From an uncultured Bacilli bacterium (lineage in GTDB: Bacteria > Bacillota_I > Bacilli_A > RF39 > UBA660), in the NCBI GenBank assembly GCA_934183705.1, contig CAKPSW010000004.1:1-34793 (forward strand): 34,793 bases of DNA. Reading direction: 5' to 3'. Positions 23,629-32,344 of the stretch are shown here, one piece after another. The position numbers were made by a program, and so were the translations under genes. Every line of letters begins with the position of its first letter. The first letter of the stretch is position 1. The notes beneath the pieces were generated by a model, which was not told the DNA's origin, did no database searches, and saw only the letters and a list, made by a program, of their open reading frames with translations.

Positions 23629-23868
23629 TTATTCAAAAATAATCTTACTAATACTACCACATATAAGTATTTCTTCTTCCATCATCTTAGATATAACTAA
23701 ATTATTACCATATATAGAATATATATAATTATTATATCTTATAGATATCTTACTAGAAGAAAAATCAAGTATTTCACTATAATTAATTATATTAAGACCT
23801 ATACTAGTATATATCATACTAAACTTCTTATCATTAATATAATTATCTATCATTCTAACTAGTCTCAT
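23629..23868 (-). CDS. yqfC: YabP/YqfC-family sporulation protein
   Basis: A 79-residue protein fitting the YqfC/YabP family, small beta-rich proteins made during sporulation. It has the family pattern of 'INYSEILDFSSSKISIRYNN', then 'YSIYGNNLVISKMMEEEILICGSI', corresponding to the 'I-G---L-I----EEI-I-G-I' core. Position supports the call: it lies directly before yqfD. The ATG at 23868 has no clear ribosome binding site; an internal ATG at 23853 is possible but is not better. The gene diverges from the coat-protein gene. Confidence 0.7.
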   Translation of the reverse strand: MRLVRMIDNYINDKKFSMIYTSIGLNIINYSEILDFSSSKISIRYNNYIYSIYGNNLVISKMMEEEILICGSISKIIFE

Positions 23869-23944
23869 ATTATTATATATGAATAAATAGATAAAAATAT
23901 TATAAAATACTAGGTATTAGTAGTGCATTTTTATAAATATTTAA

Positions 23945-23953
23945 CATAAGTTA
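23945..23953 (+). promoter_or_regulatory. possible sporulation-type (sigma-E/K) -10 element
   Basis: CATAagtTA matches the CATANNNTA -10 pattern of mother-cell sigma factors and is well placed 29 bases before the ATG at 23982. The -35 element is not clear. Confidence 0.35.
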
Positions 23954-23981
23954 TATTGAATATAAAAAAGGGGTGGATTAT

Positions 23982-24401
23982 ATGTGTAACAATGAGAATA
24001 ATACTTGCGAAAATTGCATCGCAGATATCCTAAAAGTTATCTTAATATTACAACAAAGCGTATGTCAAAATGACTGCTGCATGGAAACATGTGATAGAGG
24101 ATTTTTAGGACAAAATAGTAGCTTGTGTTATAACACTAGACCAATCGTTCTATATACTTGTGGTAATGGTGGAACACCACTTGCAATGCCAATAAGTAAA
24201 GATCCAGCAGTATCTACTACAAGTACAGTATTCAGACTAGAGAAATTAGACGGATGTTGTGCTACATGTAGAGTACTAGCACCAAATACAGATGAATCAA
24301 GTGTATTTCCATATGAAGCAACTAACTCTTTCTTCACAATAAATCTAAGTTGCTGCTGTATACTTAGATGTCTAGATGATACTTATGTAGATTGCATGTA
24401 A
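23982..24401 (+). CDS. CotY/CotZ-like spore coat protein
   Basis: A 139-residue cysteine-rich protein resembling the CotY/CotZ family that forms the insoluble outer coat or crust of spores. The N-terminal 'CENCIADILKVILILQQ' matches the family's 'C-C-V-I---Q' helix, followed by a Cys cluster (CQNDCCMETC), a 'RPIVLYTCGNGGTPL' strand and paired 'GCCATCRVL' and 'LSCCCILRC' near the end, about 16 cysteines in all. I chose the ATG at 23982 because the GGGG site is well spaced for it; a GTG at 23973 is inside the site. It is one of two plus-strand genes in the window and shares a terminator with the convergent surface-protein gene. Confidence 0.85.
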   Translation: MCNNENNTCENCIADILKVILILQQSVCQNDCCMETCDRGFLGQNSSLCYNTRPIVLYTCGNGGTPLAMPISKDPAVSTTSTVFRLEKLDGCCATCRVLAPNTDESSVFPYEATNSFFTINLSCCCILRCLDDTYVDCM

Positions 24402-24430
24402 AAATAGGTTATCAATTAGATAACCTATTT
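24402..24430. terminator. bidirectional terminator between convergent genes
   Basis: A perfect 12-bp stem, AAATAGGTTATC (24402-24413) with GATAACCTATTT (24419-24430), five-base loop, with T-rich sequence on both sides. It can stop the coat-protein gene (plus) and the large surface-protein gene (minus). Confidence 0.85.
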
Positions 24431-24446
24431 TTTTATTTATAATATA

Positions 24447-27035
24447 CTAACTAGCAGAGTATTCTTCATTAACATAAAATGGATTACCCACTGTTCCAGC
24501 TCCTCCACTTATTGCATCAGATTTTAAAGAGATTACTGGACGCACCGCGTCATTATCATTATCGACTCCGTCGCCGCCAACACCATCATCACCTACAATA
24601 CCCACACGAGCAACACCGCCCGTGGACACAGATGGTGTCATCGTCCAATACCGATAGTTACTTCCCTTAGGATATAAATAATAACTATCATTAGTAATAG
24701 TACTACTCGTATTTAAATCATAAGCATTCGCTCCGCTCATAACTATTTCATCTGTCGTAGCAAGTCCTATTGGATATGTAAGAGCTCCATTACCAAGCGA
24801 GTTACTCGTTGTAAATCTATCATTCTTATTTTTACATTTTAATGTTGGTGCATGGTCAACATATGTTCTATTAAATCCAGCATAAGCTGACTCATTAGTT
24901 CCTGCTCCATTACCGGTTAATATTATTCCAGCAACATTATTTACTTGTATTACTTCTCTATCATTACAATATATAGCATCAGCAATATACGTGCTATAAC
25001 TACTTAAGTTATTTTGATACCAAGTATCAACTACTGTTTTAATAGTACTACTATTTGTATTAGCATGCGTAGCATTATATGTAGATGAACCTGCACTTCC
25101 ATACATATATCCTACATAAGCATTGTCATTATTAGTACTATTATATGCTGATTTACTTATATACTGATTAGCACTAGAATCATTAGGATTTCCTGTATAT
25201 ATCATTCTAATAGTTCCGTCACCATTTATTCTTATTATTTGCCACCAGTTTTTAGCAAAGTATACATAGTTGTTATGTACGTCTCCTCTAAAATAATATG
25301 AAGTTCCTAAATCATCTTCTGCAACATACACTCCGTTAGTACCGTCTCCTACTCCAGTAGCAAGTGTATCGCCAATATAATTCTTTTTAACACCACTATT
25401 ACCACTTACCGTAGTAAAGTCTGGGGTATGGGATGTATCTACACTTAGTCCTAAGTTAGTAAGTGTAACATACGAAGGACTTCGTAACTGATAAGGACTA
25501 GCACTACTACCATCACCCCCGCCAAAATATTCTCCTGCATTTAGATATAATGTTGGGGCGACCCCCTCCGCGGTAGAGGTAGAGTAGGGGTTGACAGAGC
25601 CCGCCGAGTACACACGCCACGCAACATACGCATTGCCAGAATAATGGGTAAGTAGCCATCCGTTATTGCTAGATGAATTATTAATTATAGGATACATCCA
25701 ATCATTACTTCTACATGCATGTGAATTAGTGCTACTTTGATAATTATAATTATTTACCTTTTGCGTACATTTATTAAAGTCTGTTGCATATCCGTAATCA
25801 GAAAGATACGGAAGAGCTACTTTTCCACTCCAGGTTGTACTACGTTCAGAATATACGGTAGTTCCTCTTTCATAACCATATATTTGATTTGAATATATTG
25901 TACTATTCCATCCGCCGAGATTCCATGTTACTTCTGCTATTTTATTTTTTGTTTCTTCATTCTTTATTCCACTAGAAGTAAAATTACATGATGTTGTTGC
26001 ATTAGTTTGACCATTATAGCAAGTACCCGACTTACTATTATAGTATAGACTTCCTCCAATTGTTTCACTATCATATCCAGGATTTAGTAGTTTCATTAAA
26101 TCTGCCTGTGGCCATTCATTTTCTCCTTTTCCTGAGTTTACGTCTGATGCTGATGTATCCCATGAGTATGTTCCAATAGTGCTATTTCTCATTATCTTTA
26201 CTTTACCATCAAATACTCCGATTATTCTCCATTTCTCACATGTAGTATCACTTTGATTATTATAATCAGAACAATTAAAGTATATATAGTTATTTGGATT
26301 AGCTCCATAATATCTTATATTACCTCCATCTAGATCTGTTGTAGTTCCTCCTAGTCTATCGTTCATAAGTGATACTGAAGAAGCATAATTATATTCTATT
26401 CCATTATTTTGTGCTGTAGATTTAGATGCATTAGTATATAGATTAGTAATATAATTAGCCATTGTATATGCTCCAACACTTGCTACAACATCTAATTTAC
26501 CTACTAATGATTTATTCATCATATTAGTATTATTTTCATAATTTCCATCTATATAGATATATAGTATATAATTAGAGTTGGTATTACTACTTAAAACATT
26601 TTCATATAAAATTATACTACTACCACTAGTTATATCTTTAAAATTACCTTCACTTACTTTTTTATTATCTTTAAGTAATATATATTTTAGTGAATCTGTT
26701 TGTAGTTCTGTATCTATAGTAGTTATATCTAGTTTAATTTTATATACTAAACTAGTAGTAGTATCTTTATTAGTTATACTAAATGTAGTTGACTCTCCAT
26801 CTGTATAATTATATACTGGAGAGAGATTATTTACTTTTATATCTGGACCAGTAGTATAAGTTACATCTGCAAGTTCACCAATAGATAATGTTACACTAGT
26901 ATTATTTGTACTAGACCATGTAAACCATGCATATGTTCCTACTAATCCTATTATAATTATTAGAAAAATTATTATACTTACTTGTATATATCTTTTACTT
27001 ATATTAGTATTTTTAATATATTTTTTTATACCCAT
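24447..27035 (-). CDS. membrane-anchored surface protein with two lectin-like domains; candidate DGR target
   Basis: An 862-residue protein. Residues about 17-40 form an uncleaved membrane anchor or signal peptide ending in TYAWFTWSS. Then comes a beta-rich segment (to about 200) and two related domains. Domain 1 (about 230-530) has 'WRIIGVFDGKVKIM' early and 'VAPTLYLNAG' late; domain 2 (about 560-855) has 'WWQIIRINGDGTIRMI' early, then 'YPIGLATTDEIV', 'YWTMTPS' and 'AVRPVISL' late. Both resemble DUF6273/formylglycine-enzyme-like (C-type lectin-like) folds. Each has a short GC-rich patch just before its final strand (residues about 464-496 and 795-833), in the position of a DGR variable region. 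I chose the ATG at 27035; a GTG at 27044 is inside the GGTAGGTG site. It is probably displayed on the cell surface to bind ligands. Confidence 0.8.
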   Translation of the reverse strand: MGIKKYIKNTNISKRYIQVSIIIFLIIIIGLVGTYAWFTWSSTNNTSVTLSIGELADVTYTTGPDIKVNNLSPVYNYTDGESTTFSITNKDTTTSLVYKIKLDITTIDTELQTDSLKYILLKDNKKVSEGNFKDITSGSSIILYENVLSSNTNSNYILYIYIDGNYENNTNMMNKSLVGKLDVVASVGAYTMANYITNLYTNASKSTAQNNGIEYNYASSVSLMNDRLGGTTTDLDGGNIRYYGANPNNYIYFNCSDYNNQSDTTCEKWRIIGVFDGKVKIMRNSTIGTYSWDTSASDVNSGKGENEWPQADLMKLLNPGYDSETIGGSLYYNSKSGTCYNGQTNATTSCNFTSSGIKNEETKNKIAEVTWNLGGWNSTIYSNQIYGYERGTTVYSERSTTWSGKVALPYLSDYGYATDFNKCTQKVNNYNYQSSTNSHACRSNDWMYPIINNSSSNNGWLLTHYSGNAYVAWRVYSAGSVNPYSTSTAEGVAPTLYLNAGEYFGGGDGSSASPYQLRSPSYVTLTNLGLSVDTSHTPDFTTVSGNSGVKKNYIGDTLATGVGDGTNGVYVAEDDLGTSYYFRGDVHNNYVYFAKNWWQIIRINGDGTIRMIYTGNPNDSSANQYISKSAYNSTNNDNAYVGYMYGSAGSSTYNATHANTNSSTIKTVVDTWYQNNLSSYSTYIADAIYCNDREVIQVNNVAGIILTGNGAGTNESAYAGFNRTYVDHAPTLKCKNKNDRFTTSNSLGNGALTYPIGLATTDEIVMSGANAYDLNTSSTITNDSYYLYPKGSNYRYWTMTPSVSTGGVARVGIVGDDGVGGDGVDNDNDAVRPVISLKSDAISGGAGTVGNPFYVNEEYSAS
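24541..24657 (-). other. GC-rich variable-region-like patch in domain 2 (VR2)
   Basis: By hand count 60 of 110 bases at 24541-24650 are G or C, in a gene and genome that are mostly A+T. The codons are mainly NNC or NNT (GGC, GGT, GTT, GCT, CGT, GAT, GAC, GTC, AAT), as expected if AAC/AAT codons of a template were changed at adenines. It runs from after the invariant-looking YWTMTPS to the conserved AVRPVISL. This is the layout of a DGR variable region. No template is seen in the window. Confidence 0.6.
25548..25645 (-). other. GC-rich variable-region-like patch in domain 1 (VR1)
   Basis: By hand count 56 of 90 bases at 25551-25640 are G or C. Codons include TAT, TCT, GGC, AAT, GTT, CGT, TAC, GTC, AAC, CCC and ACC, again mostly NNC/NNT, with third-position C that the host otherwise avoids. 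The patch sits between GWLLTHYSG and APTLYLNAG, the same place in domain 1 as VR2 in domain 2. It resembles a second DGR variable region in one gene. Confidence 0.55.
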
Positions 27036-27102
27036 TAGTATCACCTACCATATATATTATTACATTATAATTTTATCATTAATAACTATCTGTGTCAATA
27101 AA

Positions 27103-27127
27103 AAGAAGTAGGTGTTAACTACTTCTT
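27103..27127 (-). terminator. terminator after pheT
   Basis: A 9-bp stem, AAGAAGTAG with CTACTTCTT, overlaps the pheT stop and is followed on the minus strand by TTTTTATTG. Confidence 0.8.
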
Positions 27128-29490
27128 ACACTTGCTTTGTATTTCTTTTCAATCTCAGTAATAATCTTTTCAAATATAGGCATTACTTCTTCTAAAGTTA
27201 GGGTTTTATTTGGATCTTCAAAATATAATTTAAATCCTAATGATCTCATATCTTTTGGAATACCTACTCCTTTATATAAATCGAATACTTCTATTTTGGT
27301 AAGTAATTTTCCTCCTGATTTTTTTATGGCTTTTATTATTTCTTCGGAAGGGATATCTTCTTTTAATAAGAATGATACATCTTTAGTTATATATGGATAT
27401 TTACTTACTTCTTTATATTTCATTTTTGATGTTCTTATCTCTTTTAAAAGTGATAGGTTTATTTCGCTTATATATATATCTTCTTTTGTTATATTTGGGT
27501 GTATTCTTCCTATTATACCTATTTTTTTATTATCAATATATATACTAGCACTAACACCAGGATGTAATTCTTCTGGTATATCTAGTACTTTGAAGTAATA
27601 TCTACCATTATATCCTAAATGATTTAGTACTTTTTCTACAATACCTTTTATTATATAGAAGTTAACACTTCTATTTCCTTCTAGGGAATAATAGTAATTT
27701 CCACTCATAAGTATAGCTAGTTTTTCTTCTTCTTTATATACATTATCAACTTTAAAGAAACCTTTACCTATTTCAAATAATTTAATATCGTTATTACCTC
27801 TTTTAATATTATAATCATATACTGATAATAATGATGGTATAAGGCTATATCTTAGGGTACTTCTATCTAAAGTCATAGGATCAAGTACGTGAATACTACT
27901 ATAAGTATCAGTAGTATATTTATGGGAGTCTTCTTCTTTAATAAGTGTATAGGTTAGTGTTTCATTAAGTGATAAATCACAAAGTAAATGTCTAATACTT
28001 CTATTGGTCTTATCTACATGACCACTTCTTACTGAAAGAGTCATCTTTCTACCTTGAATATTATCAATACCGTATATTCTACCTACTTCTTCTATTATAT
28101 CTTCTTTTATATTTATATCTACTCTTCTAGAAGGGACTTTAATAGTTACTTCTTCTTTGCCAGTTGTATAAGGAAACTCTAATTTATCTAAAGTATTTAA
28201 TATATCTTCTTTTGATAATTTAGTACCTAATACTTTATTTATTTTATCATAAGTAATAGTTATTTCCTTATCATTAATATCTATATTTTTATGTTCTAGA
28301 GTTCCACTAGTAACTTTAGCATCTGCGTATTTTTCAAGCAAGTGCATACTTCTTTCGATAGCCATATATGTTCTATTTGGATCTAGGCCTTTTTCAAATC
28401 TATTTGATGCTTCGCTTCTTAGTATTCTTTTTGATGTTTTTCTAATTAAAGTTGGATTAAATATAGCACTTTCTATAATTATATTTTTTGTATTTTCATC
28501 TACTTCGGTAGATAAGCCTCCCATTACTCCTGCTAGTCCTATGGCTTTATCGTCTTTATTTATGATAACTATATCATCTTTTGTTAATATTCTTTTTTCG
28601 TTATCTAAAGTTGTTACTTCTTCTTTGTCATATGCCATTCTAGAGCCGATTACATTGCCTAGTTTATCAGCATCATAAAAGTGAAGGGGTTGTCCTGTTT
28701 CAAGCATTACATAATTAGAAATATCTACAACATTATTAATAGGTCTGATGCCTGATGATATAAGTCTATTTCTAATAAATCTAGGACTTTCTTTGATAGT
28801 TATGTTTGTTGCTTCTTTAGCTAGAAATAGCATAACGTTATCTGTTTTTACATCTAGTTTTAATGAAGATGTTATATCTTTTGGTATTTCTTTATAAGAG
28901 ATATCAACACCTTTTACTTTAGTATTATATATAGCTCCTAGTTCATAAGCCATACCTAGTATGCTAAGTAAATCGCCTCTATTGGAAGTTAATTCAAAGT
29001 CTATTATTTCATCATCTAACTGTAGATATTTAATTGGATCCTCTCCAATAGGAGCATCATTATCAAGTTCACAAATACCATCTAAATCGCTTTGTTTTAG
29101 GTATTTATGGTCAAGTCCTAGTTCTCCTAAAGAACATAACATACCATTACTCTCATATCCTGCTAAAAGGGTTTTTCTAATTGTTTTATCTGGAAGGGTT
29201 GCTCCGTCCATTGCTACTATTACTTTTATACCACTTCTTGCATTAGGGGCACCACATACTATTTGAAGTAGTTTATTTCCAATATCTACCTTACATATAT
29301 GTAGTTTATTAGATTCGGGATGCATTTTGCATTCTATTATCTTACCAATAATTAAATTACTACATGGAATTAATTTTCCTTCATAGTCGTATTCATTACC
29401 AATACTAGTCATCTTTTCAGCTATATCATGGATACTTTCTTCTTTGGGTAAATCTATATAATCACTTACAAATTTTCTACTTAATAGCAT
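27115..29490 (-). CDS. pheT: phenylalanyl-tRNA synthetase beta subunit
   Basis: PheT is the beta subunit of the (alpha-beta)2 phenylalanyl-tRNA synthetase; it carries editing and tRNA-binding domains. At 791 residues it is the usual bacterial length. The N-terminal tRNA-binding OB fold is seen at about 45-150 (SNKLHICKVDIGN, VCGAPNARSG), the B3/B4 editing region includes NNVVDISNYVMLETGQPLH, the B5 domain has 'VPSRRVDINIKEDIIEEVGRIYG', and the C-terminal ferredoxin-like anticodon-binding domain begins SKYPYITKDVSFLL. Its ATG overlaps the pheS stop by one base, so translation is coupled. It is the last gene of the T-box operon. Confidence 0.97.
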   Translation of the reverse strand: MLLSRKFVSDYIDLPKEESIHDIAEKMTSIGNEYDYEGKLIPCSNLIIGKIIECKMHPESNKLHICKVDIGNKLLQIVCGAPNARSGIKVIVAMDGATLPDKTIRKTLLAGYESNGMLCSLGELGLDHKYLKQSDLDGICELDNDAPIGEDPIKYLQLDDEIIDFELTSNRGDLLSILGMAYELGAIYNTKVKGVDISYKEIPKDITSSLKLDVKTDNVMLFLAKEATNITIKESPRFIRNRLISSGIRPINNVVDISNYVMLETGQPLHFYDADKLGNVIGSRMAYDKEEVTTLDNEKRILTKDDIVIINKDDKAIGLAGVMGGLSTEVDENTKNIIIESAIFNPTLIRKTSKRILRSEASNRFEKGLDPNRTYMAIERSMHLLEKYADAKVTSGTLEHKNIDINDKEITITYDKINKVLGTKLSKEDILNTLDKLEFPYTTGKEEVTIKVPSRRVDINIKEDIIEEVGRIYGIDNIQGRKMTLSVRSGHVDKTNRSIRHLLCDLSLNETLTYTLIKEEDSHKYTTDTYSSIHVLDPMTLDRSTLRYSLIPSLLSVYDYNIKRGNNDIKLFEIGKGFFKVDNVYKEEEKLAILMSGNYYYSLEGNRSVNFYIIKGIVEKVLNHLGYNGRYYFKVLDIPEELHPGVSASIYIDNKKIGIIGRIHPNITKEDIYISEINLSLLKEIRTSKMKYKEVSKYPYITKDVSFLLKEDIPSEEIIKAIKKSGGKLLTKIEVFDLYKGVGIPKDMRSLGFKLYFEDPNKTLTLEEVMPIFEKIITEIEKKYKASVRSS

Positions 29491-30527
29491 TATTCTTCAT
29501 CCTTTCTATCAAATTGTTTTAACATTCTAATATCATTGGTATATAGATATCTAATATCAGGAATATTATATTTAAACATAGCAAGTCTATCAAGACCAGT
29601 ACCAAAAGCAAAACCTGTATATACCTTAGGATCATATCCTCCCATTTTTAGTACATCAGGATGAACCATACCTGCTCCTAGTACTTCTATCCATCCAGTT
29701 CCTTTACATAAACTACATCCTTTACCTCCACATTTAAAGCATGATAAGTCTACTTCGACACTAGGTTCAGTAAATGGGAAATAACTTGGTCTAAATCTTA
29801 CTTTGGTATTCTCACCAATTAGTTTTTTGGCAAATACTTCAAGAGTTCCTTTAAGATCCGCTAGAGAAATATCCTTATCAATAACAAGACCTTCCACTTG
29901 GCCAAATTGATGAGAATGAGTAGCATCATCATCTCTTCTATACACTTTACCTGGACATATCATTCTAATTGGCTCTTTACCAACATTTTCTTCCATAGTG
30001 TGAGCCTGACTAGAACTTGTTTGAGTTCTAAGTAAATATTCATCTGTAATATAGAAAGTATCTTGCATATCTCTAGCGGGATGTCCTTCTGCTACATTAA
30101 GTCTTTTAAAACAATATTCATCTGTCTCTAATTCATTTCCTCCTACAACATCATATCCCATAGATACAAATAAGTCTTCTACTTCTTCAATTATCCTATT
30201 AAATGGATGTAAACTACCAGTAGATATATTTTCACTAGGAAGAGTAATATCAATAGCTTCTTCTTTTAATTTTCTATCAACAATATCTTTTTCTATTTTA
30301 TTTTTTATCTCATCATATCGATTGTTAAATAATGTTCTAACTTCATTTAATTTAATACCAAATTCCCTTTTCTTATCTTTATCAATATCTTTAATAAGTG
30401 ATTGAACCTCAGTAATAATTCCCTTTTTACCTAAGAATTCACTTTTAATATTATTTAACTGTTCCATACTATTAATATTAGTCATTTTCTCTTCTAATAA
30501 ATTTTTAATTTCTTCTATTCTATTCAT
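29490..30527 (-). CDS. pheS: phenylalanyl-tRNA synthetase alpha subunit
   Basis: PheS is the catalytic class II subunit that charges tRNA-Phe. At 345 residues it is full length, with an N-terminal coiled coil (about 1-90), 'HPFNRIIEEVEDLFVSMGY', the class II motif 2 'RMICPGKVYRRDDDATHSHQF', and motif 3 'FAFGTGLDRLAMFKYNI'. The four-cysteine knuckle CFKCGGKGCSLCKG found in many Firmicutes is present. It is preceded by a small 95-aa gene and a Phe T-box and overlaps pheT by one base. Confidence 0.97.
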   Translation of the reverse strand: MNRIEEIKNLLEEKMTNINSMEQLNNIKSEFLGKKGIITEVQSLIKDIDKDKKREFGIKLNEVRTLFNNRYDEIKNKIEKDIVDRKLKEEAIDITLPSENISTGSLHPFNRIIEEVEDLFVSMGYDVVGGNELETDEYCFKRLNVAEGHPARDMQDTFYITDEYLLRTQTSSSQAHTMEENVGKEPIRMICPGKVYRRDDDATHSHQFGQVEGLVIDKDISLADLKGTLEVFAKKLIGENTKVRFRPSYFPFTEPSVEVDLSCFKCGGKGCSLCKGTGWIEVLGAGMVHPDVLKMGGYDPKVYTGFAFGTGLDRLAMFKYNIPDIRYLYTNDIRMLKQFDRKDEE

Positions 30528-30538
30528 AATATCCTCCT

Positions 30539-30826
30539 TTATTTATTTTCATATAGCATTATAACTTCTTCTTTAGTTAAATTTTTTTCGTACTCTTTAA
30601 TTTTTTTTATGAATTCATTATGTTCAATAATAAAATCACTAATATTGTTATAAATAACACTATCTATATTAGTAATACCATATTTAATTAGGTATTTAAT
30701 ATTAAGATCAATATCAACATAATTATCACTAAGTAATCCTAATATATAATCATTATTATTAGTTATAATCTTCTTATAAGTATCCATACTTACATATCTA
30801 AGTAAATAATCTAAACTATATCCCAT
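30539..30826 (-). CDS. hypothetical protein in the phe operon, 95 aa
   Basis: Not recognised. A 95-residue mostly helical protein placed between the Phe T-box and pheS. The start is the ATG at 30826, with an AAGGAGGAG site; the longer frame upstream only reads through the T-box terminator. It has no cysteines, signal peptide or membrane segment, and is rich in Asn, Ile and Tyr (for example NDYILGLLSDNYVDID). Being under the same T-box as pheST, it should rise when uncharged tRNA-Phe accumulates. Some ankyrin-like or helical-repeat small proteins look similar, but the match is too weak to name. Confidence 0.75.
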   Translation of the reverse strand: MGYSLDYLLRYVSMDTYKKIITNNNDYILGLLSDNYVDIDLNIKYLIKYGITNIDSVIYNNISDFIIEHNEFIKKIKEYEKNLTKEEVIMLYENK

Positions 30827-30840
30827 ACTCCTCCTTATAT

Positions 30841-31038
30841 AAATAAAAAGGTGATACCATAAAAGGACGAATAATATCCGTGGTACCACCTTTCTTTATA
30901 ACAATTGTTATACACTTAAAATCTATAACCAGATAAACGGTTAAAACTAAAGGGTGAATTCATATTAAATATCTTGTTAAGCTTCCACCATTCTTAACTC
31001 TCTATAAAGCATCTTTAATATTACTACTTCCTTATCAT
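30841..31038 (-). promoter_or_regulatory. T-box riboswitch (Phe) with terminator
   Basis: A T-box leader senses uncharged tRNA and lets the operon be read. The T-box itself, GGTGGTACCACGG, is the complement of 30878-30890. Stem I features are AGTAGTAA, AGAGAG and GGTGGAAGC on the minus strand. The specifier TTC (complement of 30956-30958, within TGAATTCACC) fits Phe. The terminator pairs the T-box side (30881-30890) with 30850-30859 and is followed by TTTTTATTT. It controls the 95-aa gene, pheS and pheT. Confidence 0.92.
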
Positions 31039-31042
31039 TGTT

Positions 31043-31720
31043 TTATTTTCTATTAATACATTTAATTAATCTTTTTACTTCAGTAGTTTGATTAGTTAGT
31101 ATATCTTTACTGTCGTATTCATATTCAATACCATATCTTTCGGTATATAGCTTCATGCCTTCTCGTAATAATTCTTCGTCTTTACTTTTTAATCCATAAT
31201 ATGGTTCTATAGTACTAAGACGAAATATCATTTCACTATCTAAAGGTATAGCTGTAGGAGATATTCTTCCCATAAAAATATCTTCAAGTATCTTACTATC
31301 TTTATATTCAAAACGATATTTAGGATTTTTACTAATCTCTTCTGATAATATTCTAATTACTTCTCTTATAATAAAAATATTATCACTAATACTAGCACTA
31401 AATGAACTTAAATTATCTAATCTATAAATATCAAAGTTCTCTTCTTTGGTAATAAGTTTCATAGCTAAATCGAAATCATATTGTACTACAGATGAATATT
31501 TTATTTCTTTTGGATACATACTGCATACTCCGCGAGCTATAGTAGGATCTTCTTTTAAGTATTTATATTCATCATTTAATATACTACCACGACGTGGATA
31601 ATTATTATATTCTATACATAATCTTTCTACTACTTTAGCATATAAATATGGTAATATATTTACATGCATATCTTGCATCTTGTATAATTCGCTATATGTA
31701 GGCATAAAAATCTTTTTCAT
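31043..31720 (-). CDS. hypothetical protein, 225 aa
   Basis: Not recognised. A soluble, mostly helical protein of about 225 residues without signal peptide or known motif. It starts at the ATG at 31720 with an AGGGGG site; a TTG two codons upstream is less likely. Residues such as PRRGS, ARGVCSMYPKEI and GRISPTAIPLDSEM might be conserved loops. It lies 23 bases after frr and ends a few bases before the Phe T-box, so it probably shares the frr transcript and may end at the T-box terminator only by read-through. Confidence 0.7.
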   Translation of the reverse strand: MKKIFMPTYSELYKMQDMHVNILPYLYAKVVERLCIEYNNYPRRGSILNDEYKYLKEDPTIARGVCSMYPKEIKYSSVVQYDFDLAMKLITKEENFDIYRLDNLSSFSASISDNIFIIREVIRILSEEISKNPKYRFEYKDSKILEDIFMGRISPTAIPLDSEMIFRLSTIEPYYGLKSKDEELLREGMKLYTERYGIEYEYDSKDILTNQTTEVKRLIKCINRK

Positions 31721-31743
31721 AAACAATCCCCCTATTGTTATGA

Positions 31744-32286
31744 CTATATAGTCATTAAATCTTTTTCTTTTTCTTTTAATTTTTCTTCTATAATTTTATT
31801 ATATTCATTAATTAACTCTTGAACTTTTTCATTACCTCTCTTCTCTTCATCTTCTGGTAATTCTAAAGCTTCAAGTGCTTTATTAGCATCTTGTCTAATA
31901 TTTCTAAGAGCAATCTTACCTTCTTCCGCTATTTGTTTAACACTTTTAACAAGTTCACGTCTTCTATCTTCAGTAAGTGGTGGTATAACAATAAATATTA
32001 CTTCACCATTATTATTAGGAGTTACTCCTAAATTAGCTTCAAAAATAGCTTTTTCTATTGCATTAAGACATGATTTGTCAAATGGTTTAACTACTAGTTG
32101 TCTAGCTTCAGGTACTGATATATTAGCTAAACTTTTGATAGGTGTCATACTACCATAATATTCTACCATAACAGGATCTAACATACTAGGGTTAGCTCTT
32201 CCTGCTCTAACATTTAAAAATCTACTTTCAAGTGCGTTTATTGCAGAGTTCATTTTTTCTTCAGTATTTAATAAAATTTCTTCCAT
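31744..32286 (-). CDS. frr: ribosome recycling factor
   Basis: RRF splits the ribosome after termination together with EF-G. The 180-residue protein has the family features: 'LNVRAGRANPSMLDPVMVEYYG' near the start, the domain II strand region 'VKPFDKSCLNAIEKAI', 'NNNGEVIFIVIPPLTEDRR' and the C-terminal coiled coil with 'NIRQDANKALE'. The true start is the ATG at 32286 with an AAAGGAGA site; the TTG upstream (32307) is inside the leader. It is separated from pyrH, its common neighbour elsewhere, and lies downstream of tgt instead. Confidence 0.96.
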   Translation of the reverse strand: MEEILLNTEEKMNSAINALESRFLNVRAGRANPSMLDPVMVEYYGSMTPIKSLANISVPEARQLVVKPFDKSCLNAIEKAIFEANLGVTPNNNGEVIFIVIPPLTEDRRRELVKSVKQIAEEGKIALRNIRQDANKALEALELPEDEEKRGNEKVQELINEYNKIIEEKLKEKEKDLMTI

Positions 32287-32344
32287 AAAATCTCCTTTTT
32301 TTAACAACTAATATTTTATCATATTTTAAATAAAAATACAAGTA

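Noticed and set aside
24479..24670. Plus-strand reading frame with His/Arg-rich product over the GC-rich patch
   Set aside because: It is the antisense shadow of the lectin-like gene, with composition explained by the GC-rich patch.
24447..27035. A reverse transcriptase or template repeat for a DGR beside the target gene
   Set aside because: No protein in the window has RT motifs such as the xxDD box, and I saw no A-rich near copy of either patch. The system, if real, must be elsewhere.
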